The notes under the pieces are model-generated. The model was not told the origin of the DNA. It was given only the letters and a program-made list of their open reading frames with translations, and ran no database searches. A DNA stretch of 64,000 bases, taken from assembly GCA_036346355.1 (NCBI GenBank), contig CM070580.1, forward strand, positions 27,881,374 through 27,945,373, read 5' to 3'. This DNA is from Rhipidocladum racemiflorum (Eukaryota; Streptophyta; Magnoliopsida; Poales; Poaceae). Below, one piece after another: positions 33,248 to 45,281 of the stretch; the first letter of the stretch is position 1; each line of letters starts with the position of its first letter. A program made the position numbers and the translations under genes.

Positions 33248-34392
33248 GCTGCCGTTGGGAATGAGGGATTTGTTCCCGCTGTTCCTACGGCAATTGATTT
33301 GTTTTTCTTATAAAACTTCTATAAAATTTATGTGTTCCGAATGAGGCACAAAAGCATAACTAAGAAGCGTTAATCACTTAGCTATATGTGGAAATTATAT
33401 TGGTAATTTTTTTCCGGATTCCCACAGGAAATGAACTCTTTCCTTCCTACTTTCCAAGCAGTCCTTCACTCAACTCATCCTTGGTGCAGTTAGGCAGTAC
33501 AAGGTCAATTGGTAATAATGTGCTACTTCATTTTATTGGCGTTCCAAATTCTCCGCCACAAGCTTGACCGACGGCCCAAAAATTCGGCAGTGCCGGGTGG
33601 ACAAACTGACCGCGATCAGGACTGTCCTAAGTCCTAACCACAATGATGCAAACATGCCTAACACACTTGACCTTCCTGGCTGGGCTCCTAAAGTTGCTAC
33701 TGGTTGCAAAGCTGGTAGAATCTTGCGTGAAAAGTTGGATAGGACTAAGCTAATGCATGCAATGATCAATTCACCAACATAACCCTAGAAACGAGGGCAC
33801 GATGTAGGCTTGAATCATCGGTGCACGCCATCCATTTGCCTGTGGAGTCAACATTGGTAAAGGTATTCAATTGGTAGGATAGTGCTAGTAGTATATGAGT
33901 TTTTCTTCTTTTTTTGTTTTGAAGGTTTCCGATGCTACGAGAAAATTCACCTTCCGGTGGCTGATAATGTTGGTATCTTAGGCTTCGTTTGGCATCAAGG
34001 TTACTGTTTAAAAATTCTTCTATTTCTAATAGTAATTGATTAACAAACTCATTTCTAAAGTGGTAATCGAAATATTTTTACTACACTAGTGAGTAAATAT
34101 TCTCTATAACTAACTGTATTTATGTTGCTTCCGCTTCCGCAGCGCATATACCAATGACAAGAGTGACCCTGCCAGTAGTTGCGAGACAAAGGTATCGTGG
34201 GCAAACATACCCTCAATTTGCATTAAAATTATGAGTTTCGCTTTTAAGAGAGCATTGCACGGCTTTGCCGTTTTTCTAATGCGCATATGGCATTGCTACA
34301 TCATTAATGCAAATGCTAACAGCTAACGAGACAAAACTATCTAGAATTATTCACACTAAAATAATTATTTTCATGCAAAGATACTGATATTA
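33248..34392. other. intergenic DNA with a half MITE
   Basis: Near 33978 TTAGGCTTCGTTTGGCATCA looks like one end of a Tourist-type MITE without its partner. No gene is supported. Confidence 0.4.
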
Positions 34393-34395
34393 TAA

Positions 34396-34666
34396 GAGCG
34401 AGTACAATAAGACCAACTCAACTTACTATTAGCATGTACACGTCAACTTTGTTCTATATGAAATAGTGAGAAAAGATGAGAGAGAAGAGAGCTAGCTCTT
34501 ATTTAGTAGTTAGCTTTACACGGGAGCATAAGTAGATTATTTATGTATAAGAGAGAAGAGATAGTTATTGCACAATATTTAGATACAACCTTTAGAGACA
34601 TTTATTGTACAAGTTGGCTTTTAGCTTACTATTAGCATGTAGTAGGCTTTACCATTGTCCTTGCTC
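34396..34666. mobile_element. Tourist-like MITE, 271 bp, second copy of the 11610 family
   Basis: It starts GAGCGAGTACAATAAG and ends CATTGTCCTTGCTC, with TAA on both sides. Internally TTGCACAATATTTAGATAC and CCTTTAGAGACATT correspond in inverted order to the copy at 11610. Confidence 0.8.
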
Positions 34667-34699
34667 TAAGTAGAGTAAAAGAGGTAAAATGAACGCCAC

Positions 34700-34864
34700 C
34701 ACTACTGCAGTTTAGACCATCAGTACCAGTTCGTGTTACCAACCGGTGCTAAAAGCCCACTACAATCCTGTAGCCTTTGAACCGGTACTGATAGTGACAT
34801 CAATACCGGTTCAAATTCAATCGGTAGTGATGTACCGATAGTAAAGCCTAGTTCTCTAGCAGTG
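34700..34864. mobile_element. CACTA-type MITE, 165 bp, CAC target duplication
   Basis: The ends CACTACTGCAG and CTCTAGCAGTG form a CACTA terminal repeat, with CAC on both sides (34697-34699 and 34865-34867). Internal ACCGGTTC/GAACCGGT motifs recur in both orientations. Confidence 0.85.
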
Positions 34865-34867
34865 CAC

Positions 34868-35859
34868 TAACATAATGATCTTATTATCCATAATTGTGGT
34901 GCATAGGATTAAATTTACCGAACATTTTTCTTTATCAAAGGAGCTTCATGTCGACGCGACAGGAGCATTAGCTGTGGACTTTCCGCAAGCATATGGCCGA
35001 GATAATTAAAATCAAGGAGAACAAAAGAGCACGAGTCATTGTAAGCTTTTGGCTCCGTGTCGGGGTTAGCTTTTTTTACATTCCTAATGATTGTGCGTGT
35101 ATCCATTGTACAATGCCTATATAAGCCGGCCGTGTGCATGCAGCTCCATGTCAACATGTACATGCATTGTTTATGCGGTTGCAAATATTAGGGAATTTTC
35201 CAAAGAGGCCATGCATTTACTTGAGCATCATCACACTCGTGCACCTGAGCATAGCTAGCATAGAAAATAATTAGTCAAATGGAGTACTAGTGTTTAATTA
35301 GATCGTTGCTAAATTGGCAATGATTGTCTTTTCCTTATTTTTTTTTTCTTTTGTCGTTAACTGAAGTACATTGATAAGTTGTGCACGGTGTGGTCTTGGC
35401 GTGTTTATGGTCTGCTATTAGCTTTGCTAAGCACTTTGCAAAGTGCTTCTATATAAGAACACTTAGTTTCCTCGTTATTAGCCCAACAAGCCCTAGAACC
35501 AAAAGAAGTCTACATACAAAGAACACAGAACAAAGAACATGCATAAATGTGTACTTTTATATAGGAACTTTTCAGCCAAGAGTCGTCGTTTTCCTGCTGG
35601 AAATATGCGTTTACAAAAGTACTCAATGATTCTACTTATCGATGACACATTATTTATTTGGCGGCTATGCATATACATATATTACGTACATACGTATGTA
35701 TGCATGTGCATATATATACTGAAAAGATTTCGTGCGGTGGTAAACTCTACTACTAGGCTACTAGCTATGGATAACATGAATCTTGCGTACGAATGCGAGT
35801 AGTAGCTAGCTAGTGAGAGATAGAATGTGATACGAGTGAAGGTTCCAATATAACTAACT
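34868..35859. other. intergenic DNA, no gene seen
   Basis: Only short frames without domains. Short GTACGTA and CATATA repeats occur near 35670-35720. Confidence 0.4.
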
Positions 35860-36002
35860 GAGAAGTGCTTCTATGCTCTTTCTTTTAAAAGTTGCACAAC
35901 TATTAAAGCATAAATGAAGCGTAGATAGTGATTACTTACCCCTTCGCTTGCTTCAAGATTTGTGCAACTTGTACTAGAAGAAAAAGCATAGAAGCACTGC
36001 TC
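35860..36002. mobile_element. small MITE with long terminal inverted repeats, 143 bp, best copy in window
   Basis: The left end GAGAAGTGCTTCTATGC and the right end GCATAGAAGCACTGCTC pair at 16 of 17 positions. The pairing continues to about 38 bp (AAAGTTGCACAA against TTGTGCAACTTG). TAACT lies on both sides (35855-35859 and 36003-36007). Three further, less complete copies are at 15931, 16147 and 44815. I cannot assign a superfamily. Confidence 0.75.
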
Positions 36003-36007
36003 TAACT

Positions 36008-36442
36008 AGTACTACAGTTAACCAGCAAATGGAAATCTCATATATATGGTTTTGCTTCGGTACTCTCTTAAAAATAAACTTAACGACTTTGAAACAAATG
36101 AAGGTGAAGATCAGTCCTAGCTACGTACTACTTTGGATGCATAAACTCCACTCGTACTGGTCCGTAGTACTGGGTTAAACACGCCACAAAGTGAGGTAAA
36201 AACTAAAGCCAAGTAACAACCAACAAGTGAACACTTACCGGGTACCCTGGGGGAAAAGAAACCGTAGACATTTTTATTTTATTTTTTTGTCACGAAGGAA
36301 ACAAGTGAAGAAGCACAGAATGAGATGATGGATCGATGTCACGTCCGACACACGACGACGATGCGCGGACAAATCATTCTCTGCAGCGTGGGGGGACCAA
36401 TGAATAGCGTGATTCGCCAAGGAAAGGAAGCCCCTAAAAAGT

Positions 36443-36482
<40 letters not shown>

Positions 36483-38132
36483 GAAGCGGCCAAAGTGCGC
36501 CGCGCTCTCTAAAATTCCCTCGTCTCTGCTCACCGATACCCTCATCTGTGTCCCAAAAGCCAAACCAGCGGCTGCATGTGAAAAGTTTAAAAGAGGCATG
36601 TGTATAGTAGTAATTTCTGACGACCTACTAGTTTCTTCGGGAGACGGATCGACTTCACGAAGAAGCTAATCAAGTGGGTAACTTTATCGTTCGACACGAG
36701 AGACAATCATATATATGTGTTGTCGTATCCTTGTCTACTGTTTAAGACACGTTCAACTCCAAATGCCTTTAGTCAATTAAACCGAAGGATGGAGCTGAAG
36801 TTATTAGAAAAAGAGTGCATGGAAGAAAGAAAAATAAGAGAAAGCGAGGCGACGACCAGATCACCTAGAGCTAAGAGAAAGGTGTCGAGATTAAGAAAGC
36901 CAAAACCATGCATGAGAGGTTGGTGGTCGGGTCAGTGTCCCTCTCACGTCTCAACAGCGATCTGTTCCCTAGAAGCAGGATATGTGCAGACATTGCTCTC
37001 AAATTGCACTAAGCAATGTTAGCTAGCTAGTAGATTGGTTTATGCTCGTATGGTCAGCAATATCTGCTTGACCTGTGCGCCCATGCATGCTCGCCAAATT
37101 GTGTGGAACTTTTTGGCAGCGGTTTTGCAAGTGGATGCTATCTCATTGCTAGTACTTTATATATGTCAGCATCCGAATACGTGTATGCTACACTAGTCTA
37201 TAATTATGCTAATGCACACAGTGTCAAGATCGATGCAATATAATTCATACATATTGAAACAAGAATAAACATACCAATTTTATAAATAAATAAATAAATG
37301 TTGTGAACTTAAGATCGAGTTTACAATTATTAGGCCGCGCAGGGTTCAAACACTTAATCATAAGATAACTCAATGGAAAGAAAACAAATTTCAGCGGAAC
37401 CAACGGCATACACAAGCAATTGCCAGGATTATGGGCATGCAGAAATCCTTGCCAGCGGCAAGCGGTGTACTTTAATTATGATTGTACCAGAAAATGAACA
37501 CCTATCCATATGTCGTTGAAGTGGGATCAAACCAAGAAGAATATACTCCTATAAGGTCTTGTTTGGGAGTTATATTTCCGGCCAAGATCTTTATAGATGG
37601 ATCAGAATTTTAGAGTCTGTTACACCTCATTGCTTTTAAATTGGAAAGTGGTAAGGTGAATTTGAGACACAGTTAGTATCAATTGTTTTGGTTGTACTAG
37701 CAAAATGGTGTGGTCTCTGGTTTTTCTGGTAATCCATGGGCACTCGGTGTTGTCTTTGTTCGAATTAAACTGGTCGAAACTAGCATTTGCAATTGCACGT
37801 TCTAGCATGCATGCATTTACTCTGCATAAGACACTGATGTGGAAACGAACCCCACGTTGTCTGTACATCGATCCTGAGCAACTTAACTGGCTTACTCGCC
37901 CCCAGCAGCTGTCCTCATTCCCATGTGCTTTGTTAGCCGTCGGTGCGCTTGTACACGCGAACTCGTTGGTTACTTCATGAATCGAGTAATGTTTCGTAGC
38001 AATCCCACATATGCTTTGCTTTTCGTTTCTTTTTTCTTTTCTTTTTTTTTTTTGAACGGGAGATTCCGTATATGCTTTGTTAAAGTAAGCTATGTGTGAC
38101 CCAAATGAAACAGGCTAGCTAGGTGCCATGCA
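36008..38132. other. intergenic DNA, no gene supported
   Basis: It contains a 35-A homopolymer (36446-36480) and a half MITE near 37554 (AAGGTCTTGTTTGGGAG). A 101-codon plus-strand frame at 36717-37022 is basic and has no recognisable domain. Confidence 0.4.
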
Positions 38133-38399
38133 TAGAGGTGGGGTCGTGCCGTGCCGGCTGGCCCAGCACAGATTTATCGTGCTTCGTGCTTGAACCGTGC
38201 TGGGTCGCGACGGCCCGTTGTGCTCGTTGTGTCATGCCGTGACAGCCCGGCTCGCCAAGCACGGCCTATTTGTGCTTCGTGCCTACTTCGTACCATACCG
38301 GTCCAAGCTCGGCCCATTTGCACTATTGCGACAATAGAAGAGGAGCTAGAGACAAATGACAGCCCTTAGCACAAAGACTTGTGCATTGCAAGAAGCCGA

Positions 38400-38446
38400 T
38401 CTCTCTCACCCATTTCTCTAAGCTCTCTCCCCTCCCTTTCACGTCA

Positions 38447-38477
<31 letters not shown>

Positions 38478-38562
38478 TCTCTCAATCTCTCTCATCTCTC
38501 TCTCTTTCGCATGTCTCTCTCAATCTCTCAGATCTCTCTCGCCCATTGCTCCCTCTCTCAGC
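38400..38562. repeat. CT-rich low-complexity tract, left part
   Basis: Many CTCTCTCTC and ATCTCTCTC runs. It continues beyond the inserted MITE at 39054-39298. Confidence 0.85.
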
Positions 38563-39053
38563 CAGGGTTCAAAATTTCGGTTTAGGGTAGAATCTAGTCA
38601 CTCATCGAAATCCGATTTTTCGCCGAGATCTCGTTATTTTGGACAAAATCCAAACGAAATTCAAAAAGCAAAATTTGAATCCGATTTTTTTTAACCAAAA
38701 TTTCTGAGATTTCGGTTGATTTAGACGAAATTTCGTCCAAAATTCCGAAATCTCAGCGAAATTTCCCGGTACTATCATACTTTCAATTTTTTAGGGTTTT
38801 TTCAACTTCGCGAAAATTATGACCTACCAACTGTCCCACATGGGAAATGATGTGAAGAACCCAATCCGGTCAATTACTGTTAAATCCGGTCAACTTTTAT
38901 ACAAATCTCGGTCAATTTTACTGAGAGCGAGATATTAATGCACTGTAGTACTTTAAAAAAAATTAGGGTTTTTTTAATTTCGTCGGGATTATAAAACTCG
39001 GAGGGGCACGAAATCCAAATTTTCGCCGAATTTCGCAGAGATTTTGAACCCTA
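38563..39053. mobile_element. hAT-type MITE, 491 bp, 8-bp target duplication
   Basis: The left end CAGGGTTCAAAATTTC and the right end ATTTTGAACCCTA are inverted repeats. CTCTCAGC is directly repeated at 38555-38562 and 39054-39061. An 8-bp duplication with CAGGG/TAGGG ends points to the hAT superfamily. The interior is AT-rich with GAAATTTCG-like phrases. Confidence 0.82.
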
Positions 39054-39298
39054 CTCTCAGCTCTCTCCCTCTCTCTCTCTCTCATCTCTCTCAATCCATC
39101 TCGCATGTCTATCACACTCTCTCTTGTCCCTGATCAGTCTCTCTCCCCTCTCTCGCCCATCTCTCTCAGCTCTCCCCTCACCTGTCTCTCTCAATCTCTC
39201 ACAGTTCTCATTCTCTCATGTTGCTCCCTCTCAACTCTCCATCTCTCTCAATCTCTCTCGCCTGTCTCTCTCACTCGCTTGTTGCCCCTCCCTCTCTT
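39054..39298. repeat. CT-rich low-complexity tract, right part
   Basis: Continuation of the tract at 38400-38562, split by the hAT-type MITE. Confidence 0.85.
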
Positions 39299-39463
39299 TT
39301 CCCCTCTCAACTTAGAAAAATTATTTTTAGCAAATTTTTTATTTTATCAAATAAATTATCTATTTAAATCTTAAAATAGCAAAATGGTTTTTGCAAATTG
39401 ACTTGGTCTAATGTTGACCATCACATGGCTTGTTACTCTTGATGGTTGCCACCACCTAGACGG

Positions 39464-39957
39464 TGTTGGAGCATCGTGCGCGAGAGCTCTCAAGGTTTGT
39501 GAGAAATCCCGGCAAAGTTTGTGAAGGTTGGAGTTAAGCCTACCTGGAAGGGTGAAAAACTTTCACTAGTAGATTCGAGGCAGATGCTCAAGTGCGGAGT
39601 CGGTCCAAAGTAAGTTGGGTTTGCCTCAACACGGATTAGTGGAGACCGGCAAGTCTCCCAAACCACGGTAAAAATCGGTGTGCCCCTTGTGTCTCTTGCT
39701 TTACATTCTTGCAATTCTTATTCCTATTGCTCATTTGTGTGGAATTGTTTATTCTTGATTAGAGACATAATTTAGTTAATGCACTAGTGAGCCTAGTTGA
39801 TTTAGGCTTTAATTATCAAAACCTTAGTTTATCGCTTCCGCATTATTATTTGTTAGGTTTTGATATAAGGGTTGATTAGAGCGTATTCGTAATAGTCGAG
39901 TAGAATTTTTAAAGACGTCTATTCATCCCCCCCTCTAGTTGTATCCTCGACCCTACA
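39464..39957 (+). repeat. Sirevirus-like LTR fragment
   Basis: The right end ATTCATCCCCCCCTCTAG followed by CTCGACCCTACA is the usual end of Sirevirus LTRs. TTTGTGAGAAATCCCGGC and TTTGTGAAGG near 39495 also fit. The left boundary (TGTTGGAGC) is a guess, and no target duplication or primer site follows. Confidence 0.55.
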
Positions 39958-40349
39958 CCAAGCCATGGCCTCCGACCCCTCAGCCCCTCGACCACGGTGC
40001 GCTGGCGGGCGGGCACGGAGGAGGCGGCAGTTGTGGGACATGGCGCTGTGGGGGAGCCGAGGCTGTGAGATCCCGGCGGGCCGTCGCGGGCCACAGGGCG
40101 GTAGGGCGGCGGCAAGTAACCCCCTGCTCCGCTCCTCTCCCCCACGCCTCACCTTCCTGCCGCGGGCCCATGGCGTGCTTCATGCCGCCGTGCCCTACGG
40201 TCCAAATGACCGTGCTAAGGTCCATTACGACCTGTGCTCAATGCTATGCCGACACGGCTCACTTTGAGTCGGACTGGGGTTTTGGGCCAGGCCGTGCGCG
40301 CCGTGCCTCGGGCCGGCCAATAAAACCCGGCCGAGTACCCACCTCTAAG

Positions 40350-43300
40350 GCTCTAACCATGCACATTTGGGTCACTCTGTTTGCAGATTCTATCATGTTC
40401 TAACCAGTACTCGCACAGTACAACGCAAGCACATCAAGATCTCTCTAGAGCTAGAGATCACCGGAGCAGACCAGACACGCACAAGAAACCATCACATCTC
40501 GCTCGGCTTGGGACCCAGCAGCGCAAGTGTGCAACCTGCACAGAACAGCATGTGTGCTCTATGCAACCGAATAATGCGGTGGCGCGCGGGCCAGCACTGC
40601 CGCTTTCTGCCTCGGCGAGCGACCTACAAAACGACCGAAATATATGTGCACGCACCTGCAGATCCAGGTGAAAAACAAAGCGAAGGACCGATCCTGTCGC
40701 GCTGCGGCGGGTTCGTGCCGGCATCGGCATGGGAGCAGCAAAGCAGCACGCAGGCCGGCTTGGTTGCGGTTGGCATGCGAGACGAGGCGAGACGAGACGG
40801 CTCCCGCGGCGGGACATGGGTGGGACATGGGCAGGGCATGCCGTCGACCGTCACGGACGGGGCTCGTCCCCCTGCTGTCCAGGTAGAATCGGGATCTGGT
40901 TGTGTCTCCGTGGTGCGGGACACCGCGGCACGAGTCGCTTTTCGGCCGTGGCTTGGACTGCTGCTGGCCTCGTGGGGCGGTGGTGGTTTTCTCCTCCTTG
41001 CTCCGTTCGCTCATGCATATATTTCTTTACGGGTGTGTGTCTCCGGAGTCGATCTCTGGTGCAGGCTTTTGCAGCTAGCAGCCGCGCCTTTTTCCGGGCC
41101 GTGTTCCACCATGTGTTCTGCTACTACTACAGACAAACTGAAAACTAGTGCGCAACAAAGTTTGGAAGCTTGGGTACCGGCCGCCTGCCCATGCTTTGAG
41201 CTGTCACATGAATGCGCGTGTACAAGGGGTCAAATCCGCATTTGTGAGAAGAATTTTAGCCAAGGAGGAAGGTAACAGATGCACCAAAACGAATTGCAAC
41301 ATGGCACTAGTTTTAGAGCTGTAGCGACCAAGCCTGAAATTTTGCTTGATTACCAAACTAGCAGCGTTTCCCTCTCAATACAAGTCGGTACAGATTTTTA
41401 AGTAAACGAAGAGATAAGTAATTGTCACCTACCTTTTATACATACTTTAATATTTGTATAACTTTAAAAACGAAATGCACGGGAGCATCTCTCCAAACAA
41501 ACGCAGCGAAATTTCGCCGCATCGCGGAAGAAGCCAAGGGCGCACGAAAGCAAGGGAGGTTGATGCGGCAGCGTCGGCGTAGCAATAGCCACTTCGCCCC
41601 GAAGCAGGGGAGGTTGATGGGTGCATGGCCTCGCCACGCGCGAATCATGCCGGTGCCTCCGAACGACAGCACACGCGTCAATTCGCCGGCCCACGGTCGA
41701 CAGTTCTCGTTTGTTGCGGCGCGGCGACGGGGCGACGGGCTCGTTGGCCCGTGTTGGACAAGAGACGGAACACCCAGGTCGGCCTCAGATCTAATTGGCC
41801 GGCCCGGCGCCTCGGCACACTATGCGATCTGGGCTTTATGAAATTCTGTTTCTTTGTGTGTGTCTGTGAAATTGGGGAAAAAATATCGTTCTGTGCCATC
41901 TCGTCTCGGTGTGAGAGATTCTTACTATTCTGCCTCCCCCCCCCCCCAAATAGCCTTCTTACGCGTAGAATTGCAAAAATAACTTGTTTTATAATTGTGA
42001 AAGATTCAGTACATGACACGTGTCACCTGCTGTGATCTAGTAACGTAACACGGGGAGCGCAAATGTATGCAGCTCACGCCCACGCCCGCATGGCCATGTG
42101 TTCCCGCGCTTACACCGTGCGCTCGCCTACGCAACTGCGGAGCTAGCCACCTCCGACATTACCAAATCACGAGAGATGGCACGTGTCACCTCTTGAGTCT
42201 TTCATGATGGATAAAAGGACTATTTTTATAAATTTTGTTACACAAAGGCTGTTAGAGAAAAAAAAAACACAACCTTCTCGACGTGATAGGCTGGCGTAAC
42301 AATTCCAAACTCGAACACCGAAAAGACGAGTTCGAACCGTATTTGTTCGTAATCGTAGGCACACCACCGCATTTGACTAGACGAGCCATGTCTTACACGT
42401 TCGGGATCCACTGCCGCGCGTCCGACGACCACGGCCTCGCGGTCGTCAATGGCGAGGTCATCCCAACCAAGGCCGGCCCGCGCGACGAACGTCAGGCAAG
42501 GGCTTCCGTTGCTTCTTAATCGCGTCTGTTTCCACCTTGTCTCTGTCATGCAGCACAAGTCGTGTGCATTCTTGTCAGTGCGATTTGTGCATTTACCCCT
42601 GTGTAATGCAGCTCTGGTACAAGAACGTGAGGTATAAACGGTGCTGGTCTCAGGACGAGGCAGGGCAGCCCAGCGTTTGCCATCATGAACAAATCGAATC
42701 GAATTAACCGTTTTTTTTCGGTTCTGTTTTTATTTCAAGACTATTCGGTTTACAGGTTTCGGTTCGATTTTTAATTTCCGTTAACTGAACATTGAGCGAA
42801 CAGAGTCCAAGTCTCCAACTCTAAGGCCCAACGCCCAAGCAGCCAAGCGCAAGAGAACTCCTCTCGTCCTTCGAAGTCCGAAACCCAATCCTCTCGTGAG
42901 TCCCAAGCCGCCGCTCCTCCGATGTCCAATCCTCCCTTCTTTGAACCCTAGCCATCGGCGCCCGGTGCTGCTCCACCCCTACTCACCATTTGCCATTCGC
43001 ACCATCCCCTCACATTTGGCTATCTCCTCCATTCCCACCCTCTCTCCATTCCCCTTAGCCGACGACACCAATGCACCATGGTCTCCTCTGTGGCGCCATG
43101 GCCCCCACTCACCTATGACCAGCCTCCGTCTCTGCCCCCACGGCCCCTCCCTCTCCCTTCGTCGGCTCGCCGCCGCTCCACTGCTGCCTCCCCAAATCCC
43201 CCTATCGCGGCCACCTACTGCCGCGACGCCGTGGCCACCCCCAAATCCCTACCTAGATCCAATCGGCATTCACAGTCCCTGGTCACGAATCCTGTAGCAC

Positions 43301-44814
43301 TCTGAAATTTTGAATTTTGAATATATTAATTATTTGTGAATTCTTGAGATTTTTTTCTGGAATTTCTAAAAGTTTTTTCTTATTTTTAAAGTTAAAAAAT
43401 ATTTGAGAAAAATAAAACTCAAATCGTGTTGAAAATATTTTTTTCTGAGTTCAAAATGTCTCAAATGATTTTTGGAAATTTTTCTAGAATTTTTTAGATT
43501 TATTTGCTATTTTTATTTTATGAATTTATTTGATTTTTTTTGGAATTTACTTAAAGCTTTAAAATGGATTTCGGAATTAGTAAATAATTAAAAAAATCTC
43601 CGCCAACAAGTGGGCCGACCCCACTTGTCAGTTCGCTTCAACTCGGTCCAGCTCCGCTCCGCTCGGCCCATGTGACCCGTCTCCGTAGCCCACGCCGCCA
43701 AGTTTCAAAAAGAAACATCAAATTTCAAAAAAAAAAAAAAAAAAAGTTACGAAGCCACGAGGATCTAGTCGATGAGCTGCACACTATCGAGCTCCACCAC
43801 CACCATGCCCATGTGACATGCAACTGCCTCCTGCCCCCTCCTCCACTGTCTCTGTGTCTGACAGCCGCCACTGCGGCATGTGCTCTTTGCCTCTTTGGCA
43901 CTCCGCCACTGCGGCATGTGCTCTTTGGCACCTCCGTCTCTTCTCGCTGCCATCGCCCTAGCCGGCCGAGGTGGAGATCGCGGAGGAGGTGCGGCGTCTG
44001 GTTCGGCTCGTGGAGGTCGAGGCGCTCAACGGCGTCTACGGGATGAGGTGGTCGGCTAAGGGGAGCTCGCCTGCGTGGTGGCCAACGTGGTGCGCGCGCA
44101 CGGCAGAGGTGCTGGTGTGGGCAATGGACAACGTCGGTGTCATGCTGTACTTCCGGAACAAGGCCTACAGGTAGCCAAGGTGGGAAAACTAGTGGTCGTG
44201 TGATTCGGTGGATAATAATGTTAGCAGTCAAGAATCTTTAGAGAGATAAAATAGCCTAGCAAATTCCAACCAGAAAAAAAAAAGAATTCCGAGAGCTCAG
44301 GTGTGATTGATTTCGTCTGTAAGATCAGACGGTTGTGATGGATCCAACCAATCACTTGGGCACAAATCGCGACATCGCTCTACACGGGATTTTGGGGGTG
44401 AGGGAGGGATGCTCTACCTCAGGATCACCCGGTTTTAGCAATGAGACCTACGTGCTAGCCAACTGTGAAACCACCCCGTTGTTGGTAGCGATAGCAGCAG
44501 TCAAGAATCTAGAAGCTTAATCCAACGGCTGTTGACTATCCCGTTGGAAAAGAAACTGACGTTATACCGTTTGGTAGTATTCCTTCGAAGTAAAATACTA
44601 ATACTGCACTATTCAACTGCATCTAGTGACAATGACCGAGGAGAAAATTTCTAAGCTTCCCTTTCCATGTATCTAATCATTTGTTTCTAAGTCTCTCTAA
44701 TGGCCATCTTGATTTTTTTTCTCACTGAACTGAAGTACTAATTCACAAGCCCTATTGAAAGTTTGAAACCAGAAGCAGCGCACAAAATCCTGTATGATTT
44801 ATGGAATGATACAG
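40350..44814. other. intergenic DNA with GC-rich islands and no supported gene
   Basis: Long frames in GC-rich DNA (such as 40367-41275) carry no domain. An imperfect inverted repeat at 41974-42232 is listed separately. Near 42700-43300 is a C/T-rich island. At 43300-43600 the DNA is very AT-rich. At 43960-44174 a GC-rich block has plus-strand frames that look locally protein-like but are broken. Confidence 0.4.
41974..42232. repeat. imperfect inverted repeat with ACACGTGTC core in each arm
   Basis: The left arm (41974-42045, containing TGAAAGATTCAGTACATGAC then ACGTGTCACC) pairs with the complement of the right arm (42160-42232, containing GGCACGTGTCACCTC then GAGTCTTTCATGATGG). The arms are about 70 bp and the spacer about 115 bp. 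Each arm has a CACGTG palindrome. Confidence 0.55.
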
Positions 44815-44902
44815 TGAATGGTAGATGAGGATTACTTACCCCTTCGCTTGCTTCAAGATTTGTGCGACTTGTATTGGAAGGAAAAGCATAGAAACATTGC
44901 TC
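44815..44902. mobile_element. partial MITE copy, family of 35860-36002
   Basis: GATTACTTACCCCTTCGCTT, AAGATTTGTGCGACTTG and the right end GCATAGAAACATTGCTC match the family. The left end is missing. Confidence 0.6.
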
Positions 44903-45281
44903 GTGGGTTAACCATCACAATGCAAGTGGGTTAGCTCTTATTGTCGATCAATAGGACCAGTTTCTGAATTATACAGTTAACTCTTGTGATCGTCCTTCGC
45001 ATTTGTACAGTTAACCATCATAAAGGTTGTAGTTTAGCTCTAGGTGGGAATCAATACAATCAGTTTCCGAATCTGTACAGTTGGATCCTGTATGATTTCC
45101 TTTTCGTATAGATCAACAAAAATTGGCAGGCGGATACACAGAATGGGTACGGCAGCAACCAGCAAGAGGCCTGTTCACCGCAGAAAGAATTGCCTAATAT
45201 ACACACAACAAAAGGAACCGAAGAAAGTTATAAAGCTATCCTATCAGAATAAGCAAAAGATCACTGTATGACCCCCTACCC

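Larger units (their letters stand above)
38133..40347. mobile_element. putative hAT-like composite element, about 2.2 kb
   Basis: The outer ends TAGAGGTGGGGTCGTGCC and GGCCGAGTACCCACCTCTA form a short terminal inverted repeat. Just inside both ends lie GC-rich GGCCC/GTGCC-type subterminal motifs, as in grass hAT families opening TAGAGGTGG. No transposase is present. The interior holds a CT-rich tract, a hAT-type MITE and part of a Sirevirus-like LTR. A clean 8-bp target duplication was not seen. Confidence 0.5.

Noticed and set aside
36717..37022. 101-codon basic frame
   Set aside because: No recognisable motif, no supporting signals, and length within chance for this DNA.
40367..41275. 302-codon plus-strand frame
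   Set aside because: It lies in GC-rich DNA with overlapping frames on both strands. It has no domain, no splice context and starts inside a repeat edge. Likely chance.
43971..44174. GC-rich frame reading VWAMDNVGVMLYFRNKAYR
   Set aside because: It looks locally protein-like and may be a captured gene fragment. It needs a frameshift near 44060 to stay plausible, and I cannot name a family.
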